A stretch of DNA of 64,000 nucleotides, taken from contig NZ_RFFH01000007.1 of the NCBI RefSeq assembly GCF_003696265.1, positions 310,001 to 374,000 on the forward strand. Reading direction: 5' to 3'. The notes under the pieces were generated by a model. The model was not told where the DNA came from. It did no database searches and saw only the letters and a program-made list of their open reading frames with translations. The DNA is from Nocardia stercoris (GTDB taxonomy: Bacteria > Actinomycetota > Actinomycetes > Mycobacteriales > Mycobacteriaceae). Shown in pieces: positions 28,247-37,284 of the stretch (positions are counted from its first letter, which is position 1; every line of letters starts with the position of its first letter). The position numbers and the translations under genes were made by a program.

Positions 28247-29473
28247 ATGGCATCGACACGCGCAGTGGTTCACGGACTCGCCGGAGCGTTCGGCGGGCTG
28301 GCCCTGGTTCTGCAGCCGATCGGACCCGCGACGGCCTCGGCCGACGCGACCGACGTGGCCTACGCGGCACCGGATCCGGACCCGTTCTACAGCACCCCCG
28401 GCAATATCGGGGACTACGAGCCCGGTGACGTGATCGACTCCCGTCCCATGCCCGCGGTGGTCTCGCTGCCGGGCATCGCGGCGACCCTGGTGAAGTTCCG
28501 GTCCAACGACTCGCACGGCAACCCGATCGCCGCCACCACCACGGTCCTCACCCCGCCCAACCACACGGCGGGCGCACCGCTGATCTCCTACCAGGCGTTC
28601 ATCAATTCCCTGGGCGCCCAGTGCGCGATCTCGCACTCGATCTACAACGGCGACCCGGCCAACGGGGTCCGCGAACTGCCCACCTTCAACGTGTGGCTGC
28701 AGCGCGGCTTCACCGTCGCGCTGCCCGATCACCTCGGCCCCGACCTCGCCTACGGCGCCGCGCGGCTGGGTGGCCAGATCACCCTGGACGGCATCCGGGC
28801 CGTCCAGCGACTCCCGCAGCTCGGCCTGGCCGGCAGCCCGACGGTGATGGCCGGCTACTCCGGTGGCGGCATGACCACCGCCTGGGCCGCGGCCATGCAG
28901 CCCACCTACGCCCCCGAGCTGCACCTGGCCGGCGCGGCGATCGGTGGCGCGCCGGAGAACATGGAGGAGATGCTGCGCGGCATCGGCACCGGCCCGAACG
29001 AGGCACTCGGGCTCGCCATGGCCGCCGCGGTCGGGCTCGACCGCGAATACCCCGACCGCATGCACCTGGCCAGCGTCCTCAACCCGAACGGCCGCAGCGC
29101 CATGTCCGAGATGGCGAACGCGTGCATGGGCCAGCTGATCGCGCTGGGCGCCTGGCACAGCATCCCCGAGTACACCAGCTCCTCCCTGATCGACGACCAG
29201 GACGTGATCGGCGTGCTGCGGGACAACAGTCTCGACTTCTACGACGGGATCCCGTCCACCCCGATCTTCGAATGGCACTCCCCGTTCGACCCGCTGCTGC
29301 CGATCGACGCCATCCAGCGCACCAACGGCCGCTGGTGCGCGGCGGGGAATCCGGTGCTGTCGCTGCAACTTCCGATTCCGGAGCATCTGGTCACCTTCGC
29401 GGCCGGCTTCCCGGAGGCGATGGGGTGGATCGAGAGCCGGCTGAACGGCACGCCCGCCCCCTCCAACTGCTGA
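28247..29473 (+). CDS. Secreted LIP-family lipase, paralogue 1
   Basis: 408-residue exported alpha/beta hydrolase of the secretory lipase family (PF03583), which hydrolyses triacylglycerols or other esters outside the cell. A signal peptide covers about residues 1-32. The family start is clear (DPFYSTPGNIGDYEPGDVIDSR, in part) and the nucleophile Ser205 lies in GYSGGG. Late Asp and His candidates are in WHSPFDPLLP and PEHLVTFA. The ATG at 28247 was preferred over an upstream TTG because the paralogue aligns there. The second copy follows in tandem. Confidence 0.93.
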   Translation: MASTRAVVHGLAGAFGGLALVLQPIGPATASADATDVAYAAPDPDPFYSTPGNIGDYEPGDVIDSRPMPAVVSLPGIAATLVKFRSNDSHGNPIAATTTVLTPPNHTAGAPLISYQAFINSLGAQCAISHSIYNGDPANGVRELPTFNVWLQRGFTVALPDHLGPDLAYGAARLGGQITLDGIRAVQRLPQLGLAGSPTVMAGYSGGGMTTAWAAAMQPTYAPELHLAGAAIGGAPENMEEMLRGIGTGPNEALGLAMAAAVGLDREYPDRMHLASVLNPNGRSAMSEMANACMGQLIALGAWHSIPEYTSSSLIDDQDVIGVLRDNSLDFYDGIPSTPIFEWHSPFDPLLPIDAIQRTNGRWCAAGNPVLSLQLPIPEHLVTFAAGFPEAMGWIESRLNGTPAPSNC

Positions 29474-29549
29474 ATCGGACTCCGAACCGGGCCACGTGGG
29501 TGATATCGCGCGGGATTTCTGCGCGCCACCCACGGTTTCCGCGTGGCTG

Positions 29550-29561
29550 TCGCTTGGATGA
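29550..29561 (+). repeat. 12-bp element shared upstream of both lipase genes, copy 2
   Basis: Second copy of TCGCTTGGATGA, ending 41 bp before the ATG of lipase 2. See the copy at 28196-28207. Confidence 0.45.
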
Positions 29562-29602
29562 GCACCGCACCGATCCGCTGAAGACGCTGGGGAGTTCAAC
29601 GC

Positions 29603-30817
29603 ATGGCATTCAAGCGCACAGTTGTTCACGGTCTGGCCGGGGTGCTGGGCGGTCTCGCCCTCGCCGTGGCGCCGACGACCGTCCCGGCCACCGCCGAGGC
29701 GGTGTACCCGGCGCCCGACCCCGACCCGTTCTACTGGACACCGGGCAACATCGGCGACTACGCGCCCGGTGACGTGATCGATTCCCGGGTGCAACCGGGC
29801 ATCCCGCTGCTGCCCGGTACCACGGTCACGCTGGTGAAGTTCCGCTCCAACGACTCGCACGGCAACCCGATCGCGGCCACCACCACGGTGCTGACCCCGT
29901 TCAACCACGCCGCGAACACGCCGCTGATCTCCTACCAGGCGTTCATCAACGGCCTCGGTCCGCAATGCGCGGTCTCCCACACCATCTCCGGCTACGACCC
30001 GATCAACGGCGTGCGCGAGATGCCGCTGTTCAACGTGTGGCTGGCCCGTGGCTTCGCCGTCGCGCTGCCCGACCACGAGGGCCCCCAGTTCGCGCTCGGC
30101 GCCGGCCGGCTCGGCGGTCAGATCACCCTCGACGGAGTGCGGGCCGTCCACCGGACGGGCTCATTGGGCTTGGGCGGCAGCCCGACCGTGCTGGCCGGCT
30201 ACTCCGCCGGTGGGCTGGCGACCGCCTGGGCTGCCGCGTTGCAGCCCGCCTACGCACCGGACCTGCAACTGGCGGGCGCGGTGGTCGGCGGGGTTCCGGC
30301 CAACCTGGACGAGATGGTCCAGCGAGCCGGGCCCGCCGTCGACGCCGGCTTCGGCATGGCGATGGCCGCGGCGCTCGGCTTGGAACGCGAATACCCGCAG
30401 ATGAACGTCTCCAGCCGGCTCACCGCGGCCGGCCGGCAGGCGGCGGCGGCGCTGACCAATGCCTGCATCGGCCAGATCCTCGCCTCCGGCCCCGGGCACA
30501 CCGTGACCGAGTACGCCACCGACACCGGGATCCTCAGCGACCCGGCGATCCGGGGAGTGCTGCAGGACAACAGCGTCGAGCTGTACGGCGGCGCTCCCGC
30601 GACACCGATCTTGGAATGGCACGCGCCCAACGACGAGTTCCTGCCCGACGACGCCATCAGCAGGACCGATCAGCACTGGTGCGCGGCGGGCAATCCGGTG
30701 CTGTCCGTCCGGCCGGCCATACCGGAACACATCGCGACGTTCATCGCCGGCTTCCCGGGGATGATGGCCTGGATCGAGGCCCGCTTCGACGGTTTGCCGC
30801 CGCTGTCGAACTGCTGA
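29603..30817 (+). CDS. Secreted LIP-family lipase, paralogue 2
   Basis: 404-residue tandem paralogue of the preceding lipase; long stretches are identical by eye, for example RSNDSHGNPIAATTTVLTP. It has its own signal peptide (about residues 1-30) and the nucleophile Ser201 in GYSAGG. The ATG at 29603 has a GGGGAG site. The gap of 129 bp and the shared 12-mer suggest separate promoters rather than one operon. The gene ends at a strong terminator facing cobN. Tandem duplication may widen substrate range or dose. Confidence 0.93.
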   Translation: MAFKRTVVHGLAGVLGGLALAVAPTTVPATAEAVYPAPDPDPFYWTPGNIGDYAPGDVIDSRVQPGIPLLPGTTVTLVKFRSNDSHGNPIAATTTVLTPFNHAANTPLISYQAFINGLGPQCAVSHTISGYDPINGVREMPLFNVWLARGFAVALPDHEGPQFALGAGRLGGQITLDGVRAVHRTGSLGLGGSPTVLAGYSAGGLATAWAAALQPAYAPDLQLAGAVVGGVPANLDEMVQRAGPAVDAGFGMAMAAALGLEREYPQMNVSSRLTAAGRQAAAALTNACIGQILASGPGHTVTEYATDTGILSDPAIRGVLQDNSVELYGGAPATPILEWHAPNDEFLPDDAISRTDQHWCAAGNPVLSVRPAIPEHIATFIAGFPGMMAWIEARFDGLPPLSNC

Positions 30818-30831
30818 TCGGCGACGCGGAA

Positions 30832-30870
30832 ACGACTGTGGCGCCCCGGTTTCCGGGGCGCCACAGTCGT
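30832..30870. terminator. Bidirectional terminator between lipase 2 and cobN
   Basis: Perfect 18-bp inverted repeat (30832-30849 with 30853-30870, loop TTT) between convergent genes; the arm starts ACGACTGTGG. It should stop transcription from both sides. Confidence 0.9.
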
Positions 30871-30881
30871 GCGGCGCCCAG

Positions 30882-33800
30882 CTATTCCAGCTCGCCCTCG
30901 GTTTCGAGGTACACCTGGCGCAGCCGGTCCAGCGTCTCCTGCTCGGGCCGCTCCCACAGTCGGCGTTCCGCGGCCTCCAGCAGCCGCTCGGCGATGCCGT
31001 GCAGCGCCCACGGGTTGGACTGCTCCATGAACTTGCGGTTCACGTCGTCGAACACGTAACTCTCGCAGAGCTTCTCGTACATCCAGTCGGCGACCACATT
31101 GGTGGTGGCGTCGTAGCCGAACAGGTAGTCGACCGTCGCGGCCATCTCGAACGCCCCCTTGTACCCGTGCCGGCGCATGGCCTCGAGCCAGCGCGGGTTC
31201 ACCACCCGCGCCCGGAACACCCGCGCGGTCTCCTCGGACAGCGTGCGGGTGCGCACGGAGTCGGGCCGGGTGGAATCACCGATGTAGGCCTCGGGATTGC
31301 GGCCGGTCAGCGCCCGGACCGCGGCCACCATGCCACCGTGGTACTGGAAGTAGTCGTCGGAGTCGGCGATGTCGTGCTCGCGGGTGTCGGTGTTCTTGGC
31401 CGCCACCGCGATTCGCCGGTACGCGGTGCGCATGTCGTCGGCGGCGGGCACCCCGTCGAGGTCGCGGCCGTAGGCGTAACCACCCCAGGTGGTGTACACC
31501 TGCGCGAGGTCGTCGTCGGTGCGCCAGGAGCGCGAATCGATGAGCTGCAGCAGGCCCGCACCGTAGGTGCCCGGCTTGGAGCCGAAGATGCGGGTGGTGG
31601 CGCGGCGCTCGTCCCCGTGCCCGGCCAGATCGCTGCGGCTGTGTGCGCGAACGTAATTCGACTCGTCGGGCTCGTCGAGGCCGGCGACCAGGCGCACCGC
31701 GTCGTCGAGCATCGCCAGCACGTGCGGGAAGGCGTCCCGGAAGAATCCGGAAATGCGCACGGTGACATCGACACGCGGGCGGCCCAGTTCGGCGAGCGGG
31801 ATCGGTTCCAGGGTGGTCACCCGGCGGCTGGCCTCGTCCCAGACCGGCCGAACCCCCAGCAGCGCAAGCACTTCGGCGATATCGTCGCCCGACGTGCGCA
31901 TCGCCGAGGTGCCCCACACCGACAGCCCCACCGAGCGCGGATACTCGCCGTGATCGGCGCGGTAGCGGTCGAGCAGCGAATCCGCCATCGCCTGACCGGT
32001 TTCCCACGCCAGCCGCGACGGCACCGCCTTCGGGTCGACGGAGTAGAAGTTGCGGCCGGTGGGCAGCACGTTGATCAGGCCGCGCAGGGGTGAGCCGCTC
32101 GGCCCGGCGGGGATGAACCCGCCGTCGAGGGCGTGCAGCACCCGTTCGATTTCGACCCCGGTCTGCCGCAGCCGCGGCACCACCTCGGTGGCGGCGAAAC
32201 GCAGGACGGCACCGAGGGTTTCGATCCGGGCACCGTCGGCCACTCCGGCGGCCAGCAAGTCGTCGACCGCGCCGGGCGACCAGTCCGCGGCTTGCAAGGC
32301 GGCCAGCAGTCCGCGCGCCTGCTGCTCGACGGCGTCCACCCGTTCCCGCGATTCGGTCCCGGATTCGTCGAGTCCCAGCGCTTCCCGCAGCCCCGGAACC
32401 GCGATCTCGCCGCCCCACAGCTGCCGGGCGCGCAGCATGGCCAGCACCAGGTCGAGTTCGGTCTCCCCCGTCGGTGCCTGCCCGAGCACGTGGAGGCCGT
32501 CGCGGATCTGCACGTCCTTGATCTCGCACAGCCAGCCGTCGACGTGCAGGAGCATGTCGTCGAAGGACTCCTCGTCCGGGCGCTCGGCCAGGCCGAGGTC
32601 GTGGTCCATTTTGGCGGCCCGCATCAGGGTCCAGATCTGCTGGCGGATGGCCGGCAGCTTCGCGGGATCCAGGGTGGAGATATTGGCGTGCTCGTCGAGC
32701 AGCTGTTCCAGCCGGGTGATGTCGCCGTAGGTTTCGGCACGGGCCATCGGCGGGATCAGGTGGTCGACCAGGGTGGCGTGCGCGCGGCGCTTGGCCTGGG
32801 TGCCTTCGCCCGGGTCGTTGACCAGGAAGGGGTAGATGAGCGGCAGGTCGCCGAGCGCGGCGTCGGTGCCGCAGGCGGCCGACATGCCGAGGGTCTTGCC
32901 GGGCAGCCACTCCAGGTTGCCGTGCTTACCCAGGTGGACCAATGCGTCGGCGCCGAATCCGCCGTCGGCGGCGGGGGCGGACAGCCAGCGGTAGGCGGCC
33001 AGATAGTGGTGGCTGGGCGGCAGATCCGGATCGTGGTAGATCGCGACCGGGTTCTCACCGAAGCCGCGGGGCGGCTGCACCATCAGCACGATGTTGCCGA
33101 AACGCAGTGCGGCGATGACGATCTCACCGGCCGGGTCGGCTGAGCGGTCCACGTACAGCTCACCCGGCGGCGGGCCCCACGCCGCCACCACCGCGTCGCG
33201 CAGTTCGGCGGGCAGTGTGGCGAACCAGCTTTCGTAGCGGGCGGCACCGATCCGGATCGGATTGCCTTCCAGCTGTTCGGCACTGAGCCAGTCCGGGTCC
33301 TGGCCACCGGCGGCGATCAGGGCATGGATCAGGGCGTCACCGTCGGCCTCCGCCAGCCCGGGAACCTCGCCCGCGGCGCCGAGATCGTAACCGGCCGAAC
33401 GCATCTCCTGGAGCAGCCGGATCGCGCTGGCCGGTGTGTCCAGGCCCACCGCGTTCCCGATCCGGGCGTGCTTTGTCGGGTACGCGGACAGCATCAGCAC
33501 GATGCGCCGGTCGGCGGGCGCGATGTGCCGCAGCCGGGCGTGCCGCACGGCGATACCGGCCACGCGCGCCGCCCGCTCCGGGTCGGGGACGTAGGTGGAC
33601 AGGCCGTCGGCGTCGAATTCCTTGAACGAGAACGGAACCGTGATGATGCGGCCGTCGAATTCCGGCACCGCCACCTGGGTCGCGACGTCGAGCGGGGACA
33701 GCCCGTCGTCGGATTCCGCCCACTGGTCGCGGCCGCTGGTCAGGCACAGTCCTTGCAGCACCGGCACATCCAGGTCGGCGAGGGCGCCGATGTCCCAGGA

Positions 33801-34496
33801 CTCGTCGTCGCCACCGGCCGAGGCCGTGGCCGGGCGGGTCCCGCCGGCGGCCAGCACCGTCACCACCAGAGCGTCTGCGCCGCGCAGGGTTTCGATCAGT
33901 TCGGGTTCGGCGGCCCGCAGCGACGCGCAGTACAGCGGCAGCGGCCGCGCGCCGGCGGCCTCGATCGCGCCGCACAGCGCGTCGACGTAGGCGGTGTTGC
34001 CGGCCAGATGCTGTGCGCGGTAGTACAACACGGCCACCGTCGGTGCCCCGGCGGGCAGCGTGGCGGCGTGCGGGCGGTCCAGTTCACCCCAGTTCGGCAG
34101 GTGCACGGGCGGTTCGAAGCCGTGCCCGGTCAACAGCACGGTGTCGGACAGGAAGCGGTGCAGCTGTTCCAGATTGGGCGGACCCCCGGCCGCCAGGTAG
34201 TTGTGCGCGTCGGCGGCGACGCCCACCGGCACCGTCGAGCACTCCATCAGTTCGGCGTCGGGCGCCATCTCGCCGCCGACCGCGACCACCGGCACCCCGG
34301 CGGCCCGCAGCGTGTCGAGACCGGCCTCCCAGGCGCGCCGACCGCCGAGGATGCGCACCACCACGAGGTCGACGCCGTCGAGCAGGGCGGGCAGATCCTC
34401 GGGCAGCAACCGGGCCGGGTTGCCGAGCCGGTACCCGGCGCCGCACGCACGGGCCGACAGCAGATCGGTGTCGGAGGTGGACAGCAGCAGAATCAC
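30882..34496 (-). CDS. cobN: Cobaltochelatase subunit CobN
   Basis: Large subunit (1204 residues) of the ATP-dependent cobaltochelatase, which inserts cobalt into hydrogenobyrinic acid a,c-diamide in aerobic cobalamin synthesis. CobN/BchH features include ILLLSTSDTDLLSAR at the start, LMLSAYPTKHARIGNAVGLDTP, VHLGKHGNLEWLPGKTLG and NPWALHGIAERLLEA near the end. I choose GTG at 34496, because an AGGAAGG site lies 8 nt upstream and the family begins there; the ATG at 34526 lacks a ribosome site. CobS/CobT-type partners and other cob genes are not in the window. A cobalamin riboswitch precedes the gene. Confidence 0.97.
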   Translation of the reverse strand: MILLLSTSDTDLLSARACGAGYRLGNPARLLPEDLPALLDGVDLVVVRILGGRRAWEAGLDTLRAAGVPVVAVGGEMAPDAELMECSTVPVGVAADAHNYLAAGGPPNLEQLHRFLSDTVLLTGHGFEPPVHLPNWGELDRPHAATLPAGAPTVAVLYYRAQHLAGNTAYVDALCGAIEAAGARPLPLYCASLRAAEPELIETLRGADALVVTVLAAGGTRPATASAGGDDESWDIGALADLDVPVLQGLCLTSGRDQWAESDDGLSPLDVATQVAVPEFDGRIITVPFSFKEFDADGLSTYVPDPERAARVAGIAVRHARLRHIAPADRRIVLMLSAYPTKHARIGNAVGLDTPASAIRLLQEMRSAGYDLGAAGEVPGLAEADGDALIHALIAAGGQDPDWLSAEQLEGNPIRIGAARYESWFATLPAELRDAVVAAWGPPPGELYVDRSADPAGEIVIAALRFGNIVLMVQPPRGFGENPVAIYHDPDLPPSHHYLAAYRWLSAPAADGGFGADALVHLGKHGNLEWLPGKTLGMSAACGTDAALGDLPLIYPFLVNDPGEGTQAKRRAHATLVDHLIPPMARAETYGDITRLEQLLDEHANISTLDPAKLPAIRQQIWTLMRAAKMDHDLGLAERPDEESFDDMLLHVDGWLCEIKDVQIRDGLHVLGQAPTGETELDLVLAMLRARQLWGGEIAVPGLREALGLDESGTESRERVDAVEQQARGLLAALQAADWSPGAVDDLLAAGVADGARIETLGAVLRFAATEVVPRLRQTGVEIERVLHALDGGFIPAGPSGSPLRGLINVLPTGRNFYSVDPKAVPSRLAWETGQAMADSLLDRYRADHGEYPRSVGLSVWGTSAMRTSGDDIAEVLALLGVRPVWDEASRRVTTLEPIPLAELGRPRVDVTVRISGFFRDAFPHVLAMLDDAVRLVAGLDEPDESNYVRAHSRSDLAGHGDERRATTRIFGSKPGTYGAGLLQLIDSRSWRTDDDLAQVYTTWGGYAYGRDLDGVPAADDMRTAYRRIAVAAKNTDTREHDIADSDDYFQYHGGMVAAVRALTGRNPEAYIGDSTRPDSVRTRTLSEETARVFRARVVNPRWLEAMRRHGYKGAFEMAATVDYLFGYDATTNVVADWMYEKLCESYVFDDVNRKFMEQSNPWALHGIAERLLEAAERRLWERPEQETLDRLRQVYLETEGELE

Positions 34497-34554
34497 GAAT
34501 TCGGCCTTCCTGGGTGGCGCGCCCATCGGAGTCGTCGGTGGCCGGGTGGCCGGG

Positions 34555-34650
34555 GCTCACCGGAAGGGTCTGACTGTCACAGTGGCGCGACCGGTCCGGA
34601 ATTGCACCGGATTCCTTCGCAGGTGAGCTCAGCCGGAACCTTACGTGAGC
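34555..34650 (-). promoter_or_regulatory. Cobalamin riboswitch upstream of cobN
   Basis: Read on the minus strand, the leader contains the conserved core: AAGGTTCC, then GGAATCCGGTGCAATTCC, CGCCACTGTGA and the B12-box-like AGTCAGACCC. It lies about 60 bp before the cobN start, the correct place and strand. Cobalamin binding should lower cobN expression. The exact ends are approximate; whether control is on transcription or translation is not clear. Confidence 0.9.
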
Positions 34651-34770
34651 CCGGATGATCACTGGTGACCCGGATACACCTTCTGACCTCGGGTGTACCG
34701 GGACATCGGTATCCGGCCCGGTCGGCGGAGTTTCACCTCGGTTGTGTCCGGATCACTGGGGATCACCCTC

Positions 34771-34794
34771 AAAACTGTCACAAAAACTGTCACA
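34771..34794. repeat. Perfect 12-bp tandem repeat
   Basis: AAAACTGTCACA occurs twice head to tail. It is AT-rich within GC-rich DNA and could be a protein-binding site. Function unknown. Confidence 0.6.
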
Positions 34795-35330
34795 AAGACG
34801 GTCCGAGTCAGTCGGCCAGCAAACCTTCAGCAGCCCTGAGTGCACACGCGGCATGTCGACGTAGCGACACATCGAGAAATTCCGGCCGCACCAGCGGACA
34901 GCTTTCACTCAGCCAACCAATGGGGTACGCGGCGAAAGGTCGAGGGGCGTACCGGCATCGATCGTCCGGAGTCACCTCAATCGACCACTACATCACCGGG
35001 GTGCTGTATCCGCGCAGTGATCTGGAGTTGGTGCGGGTGCTGGTGGTGATCGCGGTCGTGGTGTCGTGGGCTGGGTACTGGTGGCCGGCCCGCCATTCGC
35101 ACGCCGGGCGGGCCGTCCGTTAGGGGGCTGCGAATTATGTGTTTGTGCAGGCAGAAGCCCTGCTGGGGGGCGATCCCATCACCGCGGTTGCAAGCCCCGA
35201 CGGGCGTGGTCCGTGGGCCGGGACCACCGCCACAGGACCCGAATTCATGCTGGGGAACCGTCGTCGATCCGTGGCGGAACGGAGGCGGTTCATCCGTCCG
35301 GTGCTGCCCTGTCCGGCCGGTTCGGCCCTG

Positions 35331-35398
35331 TCTTGGCACGCTCTTGGCACAGTGAGATCTGGGTATGAGCCGGGTGAACAAGGACCTCTTGGCACGCT
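35331..35398. repeat. Three copies of TCTTGGCAC within 70 bp
   Basis: TCTTGGCACGCT is at 35331-35342 and 35387-35398, and TCTTGGCAC at 35342-35350. Clustered direct repeats of this kind can be recombinase arm sites or regulator sites; no integrase gene is adjacent. Confidence 0.5.
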
Positions 35399-35763
35399 GA
35401 GTCGGCACCGGCCGGGCGCCGTGATGCGGTAGAGGTTCCACGTGCACCTCGAGTATCGGCGCGCTTGTCGACCTCGGTCGGGTGCGAGGCCCGCTCAGTC
35501 CCAGAGGGAACGGATGGATGCGACTACGACGAGAGTTTTCGGAACCGCCCGTGGCGGCCCAGCCGGTCGCGACAGGCTCGGTGCGAGCTTTGCCGGCGCG
35601 AGCCAGCCTCCGCTCGATCGCGGGCGTTGTGCCACCCCGAGTGAAACTCGTCCTCGGGTCCACCGCAGGTCAGAGCTGCGCTCTTGGATCAGATCCAATA
35701 AGCCAGGACAAGCCGGAACCGGTTGCGGCGCACAGATGTCAGTCATTGCTCCGGTGGAACCGC

Positions 35764-36306
35764 TCAGTTGATCACCCTGCGCAAGACCGAGCGGTATTTC
35801 TTCTTCGGGCTGGAACTTGGAGGCTCGTGGACATAGGAGAAGAAGCGTGCGTCTACCTGCGGCAGTCGGATCTCGCGCCGAATGGCGAAGATGTAGCTCT
35901 CGAACGCTTCCCGCGCTGCAATCCTTTCTCGCTGCCACCCCGACACATCGAAGTGTTGCTCGCAGACGCGGTAGAACAAGCGGGTCATCTCGGCGTCCAA
36001 GCTGGACGCCACGGCCACCACGTCGGGCGATCCGTACAGCCAGACTGCGGTGTAGGCGCTGTCCCAGCCCTGATACCCGTTCTGGCGGACGTCGTCGACA
36101 CGGGCTCCGTATTTCGCGGTGGACGGGTTCGTGAGTGCCATTGCTCGCAGCACTTCGCAGACCAGCTGGAACTGCTCGGCTAGGGCGCGGTAGCCCGCTG
36201 CTCGCTGGTCTCGTTTCCAGCGCACCGACTCGACTCGCGTATCCCAGAAGCGGCCGATCACAACCCCGCCGATCGCAGCTGACGCAGCCAGAATCGCTAT
36301 CCCCAT
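35764..36306 (-). CDS. Hypothetical membrane-anchored protein
   Basis: 180-residue protein of unknown function. One N-terminal hydrophobic segment (residues 2-20, IAILAASAAIGGVVIGRFW) is followed by a mostly helical cytoplasmic-type part rich in Arg, Glu and aromatic residues. It is codon-biased like a real gene and is divergent from the DUF6508 gene with a 55-bp gap. It may belong to the same accessory segment. I recognise no family. Confidence 0.6.
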   Translation of the reverse strand: MGIAILAASAAIGGVVIGRFWDTRVESVRWKRDQRAAGYRALAEQFQLVCEVLRAMALTNPSTAKYGARVDDVRQNGYQGWDSAYTAVWLYGSPDVVAVASSLDAEMTRLFYRVCEQHFDVSGWQRERIAAREAFESYIFAIRREIRLPQVDARFFSYVHEPPSSSPKKKYRSVLRRVIN

Positions 36307-36361
36307 ACCTGCCGCGGACCGCCAGGAGCCGACCTGGCACGCGCATCGCTACCATGCCGAC

Positions 36362-36871
36362 GTGGAGCCCAGCGATTCCGACATCGAGCAGCAGATGCTC
36401 GGAGCACAGCCCGAGCATTGGCAGCTGCTGTGGTCCGCGGTGGACGATCTGCTCGACGAGCAACCCAGCCCGTGGGAGACCCGCATGACCAATGCCGACG
36501 GGTCTCTGTGCATGCCCTACGCGGTCTACAGCGACGCGGTGATGCGCGTCCAGCAGGGATTGTTCCTGGTGAACTCGCTGGTGAAATTCGATTGGCCAAA
36601 ATGGGAAGGCGTCCGAAACTATCAGGATGGGCGAGCTTTGGCGGGTGCACCGGTTGCGGACGCCTGCCGCATGCTGACCGCGATCACGCGGTGCGAGCGA
36701 CACCGGGACGGCACGATCGGGCGGGCCCTCGACGACGGCAGGTTCCAGGCCGCGGTCCTCTGCCTCCGCCGGTGGTACGACGACACAGCCGACCTCCGCG
36801 ACAGGCACGTCTCCGCGCCCTCGGGCCGGTCGCGGTTATCGCGATGGATCGGCAACCTGCGCACGAGATAG
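36362..36871 (+). CDS. DUF6508 family protein
   Basis: 169-residue protein. The central pattern LVKFDWPKWEGVRNY and the APVADACRMLTAITRCERHRDG region, with the ending ALDDGRFQAAVLCLRRWYDD, match my memory of DUF6508 proteins, small cytoplasmic proteins of unknown role often found near mobile elements in actinobacteria. It begins with GTG at 36362. The neighbour upstream is divergent; downstream lies a broken CoiA-like gene. Confidence 0.7.
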   Translation: MEPSDSDIEQQMLGAQPEHWQLLWSAVDDLLDEQPSPWETRMTNADGSLCMPYAVYSDAVMRVQQGLFLVNSLVKFDWPKWEGVRNYQDGRALAGAPVADACRMLTAITRCERHRDGTIGRALDDGRFQAAVLCLRRWYDDTADLRDRHVSAPSGRSRLSRWIGNLRTR

Positions 36872-37284
36872 AACAGGGTCATCGGTCGGGCCCAGCACCC
36901 TTCTGTCGCATCCATCCGGTCATATCCTCCGGACACGCACAGGATTCGATGGCCCTGCAGCACTATTTCGAACCCGAATGGCCGACGTCAGGGTGACAGT
37001 TCAGGAGCTGGAACCGGCCACATGACATGCTCACGGCGGTCAGTCGGACGTGCGGGGCTACTCTTCGAAGTCCCAGCGGGGCAAGCGCCCGAGGAGGCCG
37101 GCGCTCTTCGTCACCATGGTGGCGTTCACCGGCGACGTCGAACCCCGGAGTGCTCGGCCGCGGCGGCTACCCTGACCACCACGTCACGCGATTTCTCACG
37201 CCGTCGCTCTGCCACTCGACCGAATCACTCTGCCCCGCAGGCTAATTCGATGAACAGACCCGAGCCTTCGGTCATAGTGGACAC
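36872..37284. other. Intergenic region without a convincing gene
   Basis: Several short overlapping frames exist, none with a ribosome site and recognisable homology. One short plus frame ending near 37173 (ALFVTMVAFTGDVEP) may be a remnant. Confidence 0.4.

Larger units (their letters stand above)
34651..35763. other. 1.1-kb region without a convincing gene; short direct repeats
   Basis: No frame here shows convincing coding character. The most gene-like piece is a plus frame from 34920 to 35123 whose end is hydrophobic (VRVLVVIAVVVSWAGYWW), but it lacks a ribosome site. The left end should hold the cobN promoter. Two repeat sets are listed separately. Composition and lack of genes fit an accessory or decayed segment. 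Confidence 0.5.

Noticed and set aside
27657..28370. Upstream extension of the padR frame
   Set aside because: It is antisense to the PPOX gene, and the GTG at 27656 has a perfect ribosome site.
34977..35663. 228-residue minus-strand frame
   Set aside because: Proline/Arg/His-rich, without domains or a ribosome site.
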